45,841 nucleotides of DNA from Lachnospiraceae bacterium (GCA_015057615.1 SVEA01000121.1:1-45841), one strand, 5' to 3'; shown: positions 17,118-25,321, numbered from the stretch's first letter. Notes: generated by a model from the letters alone, not told the origin. Translations and numbers: made by a program.

Positions 17118-17797
17118 TTTCCTTCCCTCCTTCTTGCACGGCGGTAAGCCGTTTTTGTCTGGTTGAAATTGATCTCCGGATGAAGCTTCTTTACTTCTTC
17201 CAGTAAATATTTCTTCCGTGCCTTTGATATTCCTTTCAGCCGGAACGAGCCGTTGTAATGGTAAACCAGACCATTCGTATAATCTCTTTCATCATGATAA
17301 AGAATGGAAATATGCTCCGAAGGAATGGACAGCCCCATTCTCTCCACCAGAATATCCGGGGTGATTTTAATCGGCGCAGCATCCTTAATGAGAAGCTCCT
17401 GCTCTATTTTGTTACTAGCATCGCATACCATGCTTGTATCAGTTATCCTGGCACAATTGTAGCGGTACAAATCAGTTACAAAAATAATCCTGTTACAGCA
17501 GGCAATATCCGAATCCTTCTTCTGAAAACCGCAATAAATCAGAATATCATCATATTCTTCCCTCATTGCCTGGTTGATTTCCTGCGTAGTAAAGTCCACC
17601 TTCCGGTAAGTAATGATCTCCTTATGACAATCCATTCCTCTCGGCTGCGGTATGGAATACTGAACAGACAAGCTTTCCGAATGATCCATCACAAGAACTT
17701 TCTTCCCTAGCTTCGAAAGGATTCGTGACAGGTAAAGTATATTATCAAAATTATCAATCCCGATATAAGCAACTATATTACTCACCAAATTCAACAT
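17114..17797 (-). CDS. Degenerate MinD/TadZ-like protein
   Basis: 227 aa. Residues 1-40 (NIVAYIGIDNFDNILYLSRILSKLGKKVLVMDHS) look like the start of a MinD-type fold with no P-loop. YDDILIYCGFQ and IIFVTDLYRYN stand where the core strands would be. It ends in a very basic tail (TKTAYRRARRREGK). The start overlaps the CpaB-like gene by 20 bases, and the end overlaps the next gene by 4. I infer a non-catalytic partner of the two TadZ-like proteins. The family assignment is tentative. Confidence 0.6.
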   Translation of the reverse strand: MLNLVSNIVAYIGIDNFDNILYLSRILSKLGKKVLVMDHSESLSVQYSIPQPRGMDCHKEIITYRKVDFTTQEINQAMREEYDDILIYCGFQKKDSDIACCNRIIFVTDLYRYNCARITDTSMVCDASNKIEQELLIKDAAPIKITPDILVERMGLSIPSEHISILYHDERDYTNGLVYHYNGSFRLKGISKARKKYLLEEVKKLHPEINFNQTKTAYRRARRREGK

Positions 17798-18824
17798 CCT
17801 CCTCCTTCGCTTGTTCTTCCTGTGAATAGAACAGATAGTCCGGTGTATTCACAGCTTCCTCCGAAGAAACCTCCGGCGTATCATGCGCCATTTCTTTTTC
17901 CGGCTCTTCGGAAATTTCTTCGTTTGCATGGGCATCTTCCCCCCCCTTTGTAAGTGAGGAATCCGGCTGCATATCATCCGATGGGAACGACTGGTTGGGA
18001 TTGATATCCCACTCGATCTCAGAAACATCCAGTTCCATACTTGCTGCCAAACGGTTCTCCAAGGCTTTCCGAATTTCCTTATTCCGTTCCTGGGAACAGC
18101 GCTCGACAATATTCGGGTCACTCTCCAGCAAGGAAAGAATCGAAAGACTGGGAACATAATTTACAATGGATGCCTCTTGAATACTCGGCTCAATGTATTT
18201 TGTTATATGAAGCTCCGCTCCCGAGTATAGAACGGCATCCACGATGGCAGCAGACATTCTTAACAGTTCCTCCTCATCCAGCCAAAAGTAGCAGACAGCT
18301 GTCTCAGGACTGATCCCCCGGATGATCTTTTTGGATAGCACCACGAAGCTTTCTCCGTTCGGGTAGGTGATTCGTACATCCACCGTGTCATTGCCGTCTA
18401 TATTGGAGCTGATATTTATAACACTAAACTCCGATTCTCTTAGCTCGGATGACACCTTATTTTCCGCCAGCATACTGCTAATAATCTGGGTTCCTGCTGC
18501 AATATCGACTAAGGCAACCTCCCCTCCTTCCAGGTTTCTTTGATAGGTTTCTTCCGGCTGTGACGTATAGACAACCCTTTCCTCAATATGCTCCTTCGTT
18601 ATATAGTCCCCTGCCTTAATGTCTGCAACTGCCACATACACCTTATGCCGGTTTCTTTCTATCTCAAGGTAGGCTTTCTCCAGCTGTGCTTCATATTCCT
18701 CCTTAATCTGCCCGGTTATCAGCAGGGAAGTAAATACCGCAGCTCCTCCGATTACAACAATACAAATGATAGCAACAATCAAATATTGCTTTGTTGATCT
18801 TTTTAATTTCTTTCGAATTATCAT
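17778..18824 (-). CDS. cpaB: CpaB/RcpC-like SAF-domain protein
   Basis: 348 aa. After a basic start there is one membrane segment (QYLIVAIICIVVIGGAAVF). Then comes a SAF domain: KVYVAVADIKAGDYITKEHI, then VALVDIAAGTQIISSMLA, which is the diagnostic pattern of Flp pilus assembly protein CpaB. The C-terminal 70 residues are strongly acidic (EEISEEPEKEMAHD..., EEQAKEEDVEFGE) and probably disordered, unlike typical CpaB. In diderm bacteria CpaB works near the secretin; in this apparent monoderm it would act on the outer face of the membrane. The start overlaps the preceding gene by 4 bases. Confidence 0.8.
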   Translation of the reverse strand: MIIRKKLKRSTKQYLIVAIICIVVIGGAAVFTSLLITGQIKEEYEAQLEKAYLEIERNRHKVYVAVADIKAGDYITKEHIEERVVYTSQPEETYQRNLEGGEVALVDIAAGTQIISSMLAENKVSSELRESEFSVINISSNIDGNDTVDVRITYPNGESFVVLSKKIIRGISPETAVCYFWLDEEELLRMSAAIVDAVLYSGAELHITKYIEPSIQEASIVNYVPSLSILSLLESDPNIVERCSQERNKEIRKALENRLAASMELDVSEIEWDINPNQSFPSDDMQPDSSLTKGGEDAHANEEISEEPEKEMAHDTPEVSSEEAVNTPDYLFYSQEEQAKEEDVEFGE

Positions 18825-19060
18825 AATGCACCTCTAATCTTCATTTTTATTATCAGGAAGCTTAAAATTATGATGACCGTCAGGATCAGAAAATAGATGT
18901 CTTTTATCCTGCCCTTATCTTGGTTGGATAAGAAAAATCTGTTCTTTTTTCTCTTTAATCTTAAGCGCTCTTTCTTACCTGCCATATAGAGCAGACCCCG
19001 ATAGAGCAATACTCCAAGGGTGAATAACAGTAAAATCCGCAGAATCGTCATCTGCCACAT
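18821..19060 (-). CDS. Small two-span membrane protein
   Basis: 79 aa from ATG 19060, which follows GGAGGAG by 8 bases. A longer frame to 19174 exists only inside the upstream gene. It has two hydrophobic segments (ILRILLLFTLGVLLYRGLLY and IYFLILTVIIILSFLIIKM) separated by a basic loop (GKKERLRLKRKKNRF). It overlaps the upstream TadZ-like gene by 13 bases and CpaB by 4. I recognise no family. Its place in a tightly overlapping operon argues that it is real and part of the machine. Confidence 0.65.
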   Translation of the reverse strand: MWQMTILRILLLFTLGVLLYRGLLYMAGKKERLRLKRKKNRFFLSNQDKGRIKDIYFLILTVIIILSFLIIKMKIRGAL

Positions 19061-19890
19061 TGCTGTAACTCCTCCGTCTTCATCCTTTGGAGATGTTCCG
19101 TTTCTTTTATCATCCCATACGCTGCTCTTTTCACTGACTGAATAAAGAAGCGATTGGGACTTTCTTTTGTACAATGGTAGTTATGGAAGATAAATTCAAC
19201 AACACTTCCACGATGCAACGCATCACCAAATATCTCATTATATGGAATTGGGAAAATACGCTCTGGAGAAACTGGATACATTTTAGAAATTCTTTTGATA
19301 CTAAACCTAGAATGACCGGAATATTTGCTTATAAGAAGCATTGCTTTCGGTAAAAGGGAAGAATAATTAAGAAAAAAATCTTTCAGAATGACTGGATCCT
19401 GGCAGAGATTAACAACGATCAGATCAGCTTCTTCGAGAACCGTCTTCGTACTGAGAATATTACTACCCGCAGTATCAATAAGACTGATCTCAGCCGAACG
19501 GTCAAGGAGCTGAAAAATCAGACGAATACAGTGATTGAACTCGTAATCAAAGAGCTCACTGTGAATGACCTGCCCCTGCGGTATATAGTAGAGATGCTGA
19601 TAAATAATTTCCCGGATATAATGCTCCAGGACATTACTGGCATACCCGCCCCGGTAAATTTTCCGGATAAGCCCTTCACTTCCGCCCCCTTCATAATAAT
19701 TGGTACCAACATCACGAACCATGTCCGCTCTGGGCTTTCCCAGATAGGCGCTTCCTAAATTATTGGGACTAAGATGATTTTCTAAGGTAATAAGCCTATA
19801 TGGAAACCGAATTACACTTGCCACGCTAATGGCAGCTAAATTGGATGTAACACCGCACTGCCTGGCATTACTCCAGAATGCTATTTTCAC
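19048..19890 (-). CDS. TadZ/CpaE-like MinD-fold protein, first gene of the Tad-like operon
   Basis: 280 aa, GTG start at 19890 preceded by AAGGGGG. It begins MKIAFWSNARQCGVTSNLAA: a P-loop-like segment in which the conserved GKGG/GKS lysines are missing. ISLIDTAGSN (about 135) stands at Walker B, and ADLIVVNLCQDP (about 155) is the following strand. The C-terminal third (PERIFPIPYNEIFGDALHRGSVVEF) matches the paralogue at 16266 (GVIPYHTSFRDALCDGRAAEF). Two such paralogues in one operon suggest a hetero-oligomer. The promoter candidate lies about 140 bases upstream. Confidence 0.75.
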   Translation of the reverse strand: MKIAFWSNARQCGVTSNLAAISVASVIRFPYRLITLENHLSPNNLGSAYLGKPRADMVRDVGTNYYEGGGSEGLIRKIYRGGYASNVLEHYIREIIYQHLYYIPQGQVIHSELFDYEFNHCIRLIFQLLDRSAEISLIDTAGSNILSTKTVLEEADLIVVNLCQDPVILKDFFLNYSSLLPKAMLLISKYSGHSRFSIKRISKMYPVSPERIFPIPYNEIFGDALHRGSVVEFIFHNYHCTKESPNRFFIQSVKRAAYGMIKETEHLQRMKTEELQQCGR

Positions 19891-20028
19891 TTAATGTACC
19901 CCCTTATGAACTTAATCTGCTGTGGAAAAATAAATGGACGGTATAAACCGCGATAGACTGTAGATAGAATGATAATAATTCATTAATCTAAGATAAAACC
20001 ATTGAATATGTAGGTAAGAGATAGGTAT

Positions 20029-20057
20029 ATCATACAACATAATACATAATTTGTAAA
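20029..20057 (-). promoter_or_regulatory. Sigma-A promoter candidate for the Tad-like operon
   Basis: On the minus strand TTTACA, 17 bases, then TATGAT, in an AT-rich stretch. The predicted start lies near 20022, leaving a leader of about 130 bases before the GTG at 19890. It is the best promoter match in the 19891-20131 gap. Confidence 0.6.
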
Positions 20058-20131
20058 TATTTGATTGAATATAATATTACATGATATTTTTTGGTGATAT
20101 TTGTATAATTTCAACAATGTCTTTACATAAT

Positions 20132-20180
20132 AAAAATTCCCGGCAAGAAACTTGTTGACTTTGATAGGTTTCCTGCCGGG
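20132..20180 (-). terminator. Rho-independent terminator after the LysM/GH18 gene
   Basis: On the minus strand CCCGGCAGGAAAC (20180-20168) pairs with GTTTCTTGCCGGG (20151-20139), a 13-bp stem with one mismatch, followed by AATTTTTA. It insulates the LysM gene from the Tad promoter. Confidence 0.75.
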
Positions 20181-20287
20181 TCTCTGTCTAATTTTACTGC
20201 TCTCTCAGATGTATTAGAAACAAACTCCTCCGGTAAGAACTTGTCCGGAACCCATCCGATCGAAATAAAGCTGTCTGTATCCGCTTT

Positions 20288-21568
20288 TTAAATAATTTTT
20301 ATAATATTATACCTGGAATTAATAATCAACCATAAGCTATAGAAAAATGTCATGATATTCCATACAGAAATCGCATTTAATTCATATTGCTCCACCAATT
20401 GAATGTAGGCATTCATGCTCCGTGCATCCTTAAACCGTACAAAAAACTCCCTTCCAAATTCAGAATAGGTAAATAAAGCAGATTCTGTCAAGGTATCATA
20501 TTGAATTGGAATATCAAAGCTTCTTGCCAATTGTACGGCTGCTGCATTAGAAATCGCATTTCCCTGCGAGATACACTCCTTATAAGGAAGCTCCCAGAGA
20601 TACCCTACGGTTGATATGCCAAATTGCACTTTTTCGGGGGAAAGTATCTCCAAAGCTCTTTGTACCAATTCCTTCACCGTATGAAAGTCAATTGCACCCA
20701 CCGGAAATCCGCTCACCATCCCCATCTCATAGGTTAAAAGAATGCTGCCATCAAGGATTGTGCTTGGATTAAAGGTGCTCGGCATAGAATACATGACACC
20801 GGAGATCAATTCAAAGGCATTCGGATTCAATATGATAAAAGTAAGCAATCCTCTTTCCTCTAATCGAAGGGCAAGCTTATGAATAAAGTCTATATACAAT
20901 TGCCGGTAAGTCGGATAAATATAACGGGAATTAAAGCTGAGTCCCATATACCCTTTTGCTTCCATCCTGTAGATCACATGTGCTATAAATTGATTCTGTA
21001 CGCTTTCCTCCGTGAGAAGGCGGCGACCAAAATCATTTCCATCTGTGGCTGTCATGTCTTCGAAGCTTAACTGCATGATTGGTGCTACCCCATATTCTTT
21101 CGCAATTTGAATAATGGCAGTATCATTAATATCCGTTAATTCTCCCTCCGGGGTAATGGTATACCGATATATTGTTAAATAGGTCAGGAAGGGTAATGTT
21201 TTCCGAAGTATATTAAGGTTAATAAATGGGTAGGCAAAACCGTTTACTGCTATGGAGCCGATTTTTTGATCCGTATAGCGGATGACAATCGAATCGCCGG
21301 GATATAGAAATCCCTGATCGGCTAGATAAGTGTTGTTTCGAAGCAGCTCCATTACGGTCACATCAAAGGCTTCTGCAATGCTTTCTATGGTATCCCCTTC
21401 CATAACCGTATAGACTACTTCCGGAAAAAGTATGACATAGGTATCTCCCACAACCAACTGATTGGGGACATCGATTCCGTTCTCCCGAATTAACCATTCT
21501 TCTGATATTCCGTAAAGCTCTGCAATGGAATGGATTGTCTCGCCCGGCTGTACTACATGTATTATCAT
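20288..21568 (-). CDS. LysM plus GH18-fold (SleL/YaaH-like) protein, catalytic Glu replaced
   Basis: 426 aa. Two LysM domains (residues 2-47 HVVQPGETIHSIAELYGI; 52-97 YTVMEGDTIESIAEAF) bind peptidoglycan. A GH18-type barrel fills about 105-415, as in spore-cortex hydrolases SleL/YaaH. The active-site strand, normally of the form G(V/I)(N/D)(I/F)DFEY, here reads GLSFNSRYI (209-217). The catalytic Glu is replaced by Arg215 and the neighbouring Asp by Asn. It is therefore probably a non-hydrolytic binder. Start ATG 21568 follows GAGGAAATTT. It has no signal peptide, as in several spore-coat YaaH proteins. Its own terminator follows. Confidence 0.8.
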   Translation of the reverse strand: MIIHVVQPGETIHSIAELYGISEEWLIRENGIDVPNQLVVGDTYVILFPEVVYTVMEGDTIESIAEAFDVTVMELLRNNTYLADQGFLYPGDSIVIRYTDQKIGSIAVNGFAYPFINLNILRKTLPFLTYLTIYRYTITPEGELTDINDTAIIQIAKEYGVAPIMQLSFEDMTATDGNDFGRRLLTEESVQNQFIAHVIYRMEAKGYMGLSFNSRYIYPTYRQLYIDFIHKLALRLEERGLLTFIILNPNAFELISGVMYSMPSTFNPSTILDGSILLTYEMGMVSGFPVGAIDFHTVKELVQRALEILSPEKVQFGISTVGYLWELPYKECISQGNAISNAAAVQLARSFDIPIQYDTLTESALFTYSEFGREFFVRFKDARSMNAYIQLVEQYELNAISVWNIMTFFYSLWLIINSRYNIIKII

Positions 21569-21625
21569 AAATTTCCTCTTAACAGGTCTTTATTTCAATA
21601 TATGCAGGGAGGAGGCTTAAATATA

Positions 21626-22096
21626 TTATTTTAGATGTTTTTCTGCGATATCCATCAGTTCCATGAATTTATCCGCATCGCCTCCGCTGTCCGGATGGTA
21701 TCGCTTGCATAATTCACGAAATCGCTTCTTAATCCTATTTTCATCCGAGCCAAACGGCAGACCCAGATAATTTAACAGCTCCGGACTTGCCCATTCCCCC
21801 ATTGGCAGCCCCTGCTCTTTATAAATCTGGTAATAGACCGTAAACCAATACTCGTCAATGACCTCTTTTAATGCGGCTTTGTCCATTTTCTCCAGGGTTT
21901 CTAAATTATAGCGGGCTTCGCATTTCCTCCTGCATTTCTCCTGCAGATTAAAAAAGATGTGCCAAATCAAAGAATCTGCTTTTTTCTCTAAAGCTGTCCG
22001 GTTCTGAATTACAAAATCATAGGTGTAGCCGTAACGTATTACAAACTCCATAATTTTAAGCTCTCTGATTTTATGCTTTAATTCCCTTCTGCTCAT
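21626..22096 (-). CDS. J-domain (DnaJ-like) protein
   Basis: 156 aa from ATG 22096. A GTG nine bases upstream (22105) is also possible, and the ribosome site is weak. The J-domain is at the C-terminus: LGLPFGSDENRIKKRFRELC, then KRYHPDSGGDADKFMELMD, with the HPD signature that stimulates Hsp70 ATPase. The N-terminal 100 residues are helical and basic (RRELKHKIRELKIMEFVIRYG). C-terminal J-domains of this form are found in small Firmicutes proteins of unknown client range. It stands alone between the ABC ATPase and the LysM gene. Confidence 0.75.
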   Translation of the reverse strand: MSRRELKHKIRELKIMEFVIRYGYTYDFVIQNRTALEKKADSLIWHIFFNLQEKCRRKCEARYNLETLEKMDKAALKEVIDEYWFTVYYQIYKEQGLPMGEWASPELLNYLGLPFGSDENRIKKRFRELCKRYHPDSGGDADKFMELMDIAEKHLK

Positions 22097-22147
22097 AAAA
22101 AACACATCCCATATTTATTCGGAAACTCTGGTATTGCACCTAATTCA

Positions 22148-22882
22148 CTATCTGGTTACTCTCTTTAAAAATTCCTTCGTTCTTTCCTGCTTCGGATTAT
22201 TAAAGATTTCCTCCGGCGTTCCCTCTTCGGCGATAACCCCCTGGTCCATAAAAACAACCCGGTCCGATACCTCCCTGGCAAATTGCATCTCATGCGTTAC
22301 CACGAGCATGGTAAGACCGCTCTCCGCAAGTTCCTTCATGACAGTAAGCACTTCCCCGACCATTTCCGGATCCAGGGCGGAAGTTGGCTCATCAAAAAGC
22401 ATCACATCCGGCTCCATGGAAAGAGCTCTTGCAATCGCTACTCTCTGCTTTTGTCCTCCGGACAGCTGCTTTGGTTTTGCTTGAATATACTGGCTCATTC
22501 CAACCACATCCAGATACTTCATAGCAACCTCTTCCGCTTCCTTCTTGGACCGCTTTAATACCTTTGTCTGACCTACCACACAATTATTTAATACATCATG
22601 ATTATTAAACAGATTAAACTGCTGAAATACCATTCCAAGCTTTGTCCGGTAAGCATAGATATCATGCCGGTCCTCCAAAATATTCTGACCCTGATAGATG
22701 ATTTCACCGCCACTTGGTTTTTCTAAAAGGTTAATGCAGCGCAGCAGTGTAGATTTCCCGGATCCGGAGGGACCAATGATACAGACAACTTCCCCTTTAT
22801 TTACAGAAAAATCAATATCCTTAAGGATTTCATTTGTCCCAAAGGATTTCTTTAAATGTTGAATCTCGATTACTTTCTCCAT
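22148..22882 (-). CDS. Amino-acid ABC transporter ATP-binding protein (GlnQ/HisP type)
   Basis: 244 aa from ATG 22882. An in-frame ATG at 22894 lies only two bases after AGAAAGG, too near for a ribosome site, and the sister permease shows the same AGAAAGG-N13-ATG layout. Walker [10 protein letters not shown] (about 33-41), Q-loop, signature [15 protein letters not shown] (about 130-144), Walker [14 protein letters not shown] and switch VTHE are all intact. It energises uptake with the permease at 23094 and the lipoprotein at 24132. Some 210 bases separate it from the permease, holding a hairpin (23014-23054) and leader element B. Confidence 0.9.
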   Translation of the reverse strand: MEKVIEIQHLKKSFGTNEILKDIDFSVNKGEVVCIIGPSGSGKSTLLRCINLLEKPSGGEIIYQGQNILEDRHDIYAYRTKLGMVFQQFNLFNNHDVLNNCVVGQTKVLKRSKKEAEEVAMKYLDVVGMSQYIQAKPKQLSGGQKQRVAIARALSMEPDVMLFDEPTSALDPEMVGEVLTVMKELAESGLTMLVVTHEMQFAREVSDRVVFMDQGVIAEEGTPEEIFNNPKQERTKEFLKRVTR

Positions 22883-22890
22883 TTTAATAA

Positions 22891-22936
22891 CCATTGCCTT
22901 TCTTCAAAGCCTGCAGACTTTGTGCCGCAGGCACAA
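22891..22936 (-). promoter_or_regulatory. Leader element B, copy 1
   Basis: Transcript order: TTGTGCC-TGC-GGCACAA (7-bp hairpin), then AGTCT, GCAGGCTTTGAAGAAAGG and CAATGG. GCCTGC can instead pair with the downstream GCAGGC, so the two folds exclude each other or form a pseudoknot through the loop. Related copies are at 31061 and 45794. Confidence 0.6.
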
Positions 22937-23093
22937 TTCACGTGCAAAAAATCTTAATTCTCCCCATAATGCCCTTTACGGCACCTCAAAAACCCGGAAG
23001 AACAAGGAGTGAGCATCCACATGCGAATTTCGCAGTTCTTCTCGTGTGAAGATGTTTTTTCTTTATACTTTTCAGTTTACATCAACCGGCATT

Positions 23094-23855
23094 CTATCTC
23101 CGTCTTTGGGCATCCTCCGGTCTTTGAACCTGCATCTGGTTACCGGGAATAATATTAAAATTATCCGGTCCATCCAGTCTTCGTTCCAAAAGACGTAAGA
23201 TACGCGTTACCGTAAGTGTCATAATTAAGTAAAAGATACAGGTAATAAAATAGGTTTCAAAATACCGGAAATTATTGCCTGCAATAGATTTTGCCTGGAA
23301 GAACAGCTCCGTAACCGCAATTACATTTAATACCGAAGTATCCTTGATATTAATCACGAATTCATTGCCAACAGCAGGCAGTATATTCCGAATCACCTGA
23401 GGTAATACCACATTCCACATCGTCTTAATATGGTTCATACCGATGGCATGCGCTGCCTCAAACTGTCCCCGGTCAATGGAAATAATCCCGCCCCGGACGA
23501 TTTCTGCAATGTATGCACCAGTGTTGATGGATACAATAAAAACAGCTGCAAAATTCCGATTCATATCAATTCCCAAAAACAACGGGGCACCGTAGTAGAT
23601 CGTCGATGCTTGAACAATCATAGGAGTTCCGCGAAAGAACTCCACATAGATCGTTAAAATCACGTTAATAATTTTCAGGATCACTCGGTTAAATCCATGA
23701 TCCGGCATCGGTATCGTACGAATTGATCCAATAAGCAGACCGATGATCGTACCGATGATCGTACCAATAATCGAGATAAAGAGCGTCATACCGGCTCCCC
23801 GCAGAAACATCGGCCAATAGGAGATAATGATATTCGCTAACCACTCCCAAGTCAT
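23094..23855 (-). CDS. Amino-acid ABC transporter permease (HisM/GlnP type)
   Basis: 253 aa from ATG 23855 (MTWEWLANIIISYWPMF). The frame extends to a TTG at 23867, which AGAAAGG does not favour. About five membrane helices. The EAA loop is EAAHAIGMNHIKTMWNVVLP (about 146-165). YVEFFRGTPMIVQ (about 75) and GAYIAEIVRGGI (about 118) are standard for the polar amino-acid (HAAT) permease family. It pairs with the ATPase and the lipoprotein to form an importer. The preceding lysine riboswitch makes lysine the probable substrate. Confidence 0.9.
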   Translation of the reverse strand: MTWEWLANIIISYWPMFLRGAGMTLFISIIGTIIGTIIGLLIGSIRTIPMPDHGFNRVILKIINVILTIYVEFFRGTPMIVQASTIYYGAPLFLGIDMNRNFAAVFIVSINTGAYIAEIVRGGIISIDRGQFEAAHAIGMNHIKTMWNVVLPQVIRNILPAVGNEFVINIKDTSVLNVIAVTELFFQAKSIAGNNFRYFETYFITCIFYLIMTLTVTRILRLLERRLDGPDNFNIIPGNQMQVQRPEDAQRRR

Positions 23856-24068
23856 AATTAGCACCAAACCTTTCTAAAATGTATGTTTAAAATTCCATGA
23901 AATATCACCTGATAGTTACCATTCTGCTTGAATATCAAAATTATCCCGTTTTTCCAGTAAATTCACGGAATTCTTGACATTCGTATCAAATAACAAGGTA
24001 TTTTTGACGTTCAAACATGGATACTTTTATCCAACCTATGGATTTTATGGTATTCCTATCATAACTAT

Positions 24069-24109
24069 GAGGCTGTCCAAATGATGTATTTTGGCTTTGG
24101 AACAGCCTC
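24069..24109 (-). other. Intercistronic hairpin between lipoprotein and permease genes
   Basis: GAGGCTGT-CCAAA and TTTGGAACAGCCTC form a 13-bp stem with one bulge. There is no good U-run on the minus strand, so it is more likely an mRNA-stabilising or partial attenuating hairpin that lets the binding protein be made in excess over the permease. Confidence 0.55.
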
Positions 24110-24131
24110 ACAAATCAGCACTTTCAATCGA

Positions 24132-25013
24132 TTACTTAGCTGACGGCTGGTTTACTATTGCAGTATCCATGATCTCCTGGCGCTCTTCTTCTGAAATTCC
24201 TGCCAGAATTTCATTGATTTGATCTTTAAGCTCGCTTCCCTTCTGAATACCAACCGCAATCGCAGTATCCTCCTCCGAAGTTTCGAAACCATCGGTAAAC
24301 TCTACCATTGTAAAGTTTTCATTTGCAGAAGAAGCACTAACGCCCTCTGGTCGTTCCGAAACATATCCATCAATGGTTCCCGCTTCCAAAGCGACACGCA
24401 TGGTAGGGAAATTATCCAATGCGGTTTCCTTAATAACTCCATCAATTTGGTCAATGACGGAATAATGGAATGTATTTAACTGCGCCGTAATCTTTGCTCC
24501 GGAAAAATCCTGGATCGAGGTAGCATTCTCATAGGGTCCGCCTTTTTTAACGACCATCACCAAATTAGATTTGTAGTAGATATCGGTAAAGTCAATGGTT
24601 TTCATACGTTTTGCTGTCGGGGACATGCCAGCGATAATGGCATCGATCTTCCCGGACAGTAACGCAGGTACCAGACCGTCCCATTCTGTCTTTACGATCA
24701 CGAGCTCTTTTCCTAAGCCTTCCGCTATTCTCTTGGCGATTTCCACATCATAACCGCCGGCAAATTCTGCATTTCCTTCCATCGGAACAGCGCCATTGTT
24801 ATTTTTAATCTGCGTCCAGTTAAACGGTGCATAGCCTGCCTCCATGCCCACCTTAAATGTATTGTTCTCAGAGGAATCCCCTTTATCCTCCGTTGTTCCT
24901 TGATTCTCCTGGTATGTATTTCCTCCAGGATTCTCCTCCTTCGTACCGCAGGCTGCAAAAACTAGAACGAACGATAGCACCATACCTGTCAAAGCTGCAA
25001 ATTTTCTTTTCAT
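24132..25013 (-). CDS. Amino-acid ABC transporter substrate-binding lipoprotein, probably lysine
   Basis: 293 aa from ATG 25013. An in-frame ATG at 25025 is the ATGAGG ribosome site of leader element A. Lipoprotein signal: MKRKFAALTGMVLSFVLVFA, then AC at the lipobox (FAAC). SBP_bac_3 fold: FKVGMEAGYAPFNWTQ at about 52, GGYDVEIAKRIAEGLG, TEWDGLVPALLSGKIDAIIAGMS-type core (about 110-133), and KRMKTIDFTDIYYKS. The linker is Gly/Asn/Glu-rich. It is the first gene of the transporter operon, behind a sigma-A promoter, an L-box riboswitch, a terminator and leader element A. Lysine specificity is inferred from the riboswitch. Confidence 0.9.
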   Translation of the reverse strand: MKRKFAALTGMVLSFVLVFAACGTKEENPGGNTYQENQGTTEDKGDSSENNTFKVGMEAGYAPFNWTQIKNNNGAVPMEGNAEFAGGYDVEIAKRIAEGLGKELVIVKTEWDGLVPALLSGKIDAIIAGMSPTAKRMKTIDFTDIYYKSNLVMVVKKGGPYENATSIQDFSGAKITAQLNTFHYSVIDQIDGVIKETALDNFPTMRVALEAGTIDGYVSERPEGVSASSANENFTMVEFTDGFETSEEDTAIAVGIQKGSELKDQINEILAGISEEERQEIMDTAIVNQPSAK

Positions 25014-25019
25014 AATTAA

Positions 25020-25088
25020 CCTCATTTCTACGCGGCATTTTTAATCATCATAGAGTTTATAGAAGCCGCGCGGACTTAAAAACTCTGC
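25020..25088 (-). promoter_or_regulatory. Leader element A, copy 4
   Basis: Transcript order: GAGTTTTTA (25085-25077), GCGCGGC (25071-25065), TATAAACTC (25061-25053), linker with AAAAA, GCCGCGT (25036-25030), AGAAATGAGG, six bases, ATG. Stem 1 keeps GAGTTT/AAACTC. Stem 2 is 7 bp with one G-U. It lies downstream of the L-box terminator on the same transcript. Confidence 0.75.
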
Positions 25089-25295
25089 GGGGCTATTGCA
25101 ATGTTGCAGTACGAATACAAACGATGCAAGAAGTCTGTGATTCTCTGCAAAGCAACAACCCCTTCTCCTCATTACTTACAAAATCCTGGCATCCCGGTAA
25201 CATACAAAATCAAACAGAGAATATTATGATTCTGCAATTTCCACCTCAAGATGGGGTAACAAAGGGTTTGCCATACCAGACACACCCCTATACGA

Positions 25296-25321
25296 CAAAA
25301 AACCTGAGGAATCCTCAGGTT
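25296..25321 (-). terminator. L-box expression-platform terminator
   Basis: On the minus strand AACCTGAGG-ATT-CCTCAGGTT (9 bp, perfect) is followed by TTTTGTC. It directly follows the lysine aptamer and is the expected off-switch when lysine is bound. Confidence 0.85.

Noticed and set aside
17778-18824. Gram-negative type Tad secretin system
   Set aside because: No secretin (RcpA/CpaC) gene is present, and SLH, LysM and spore-type proteins point to a Gram-positive cell.
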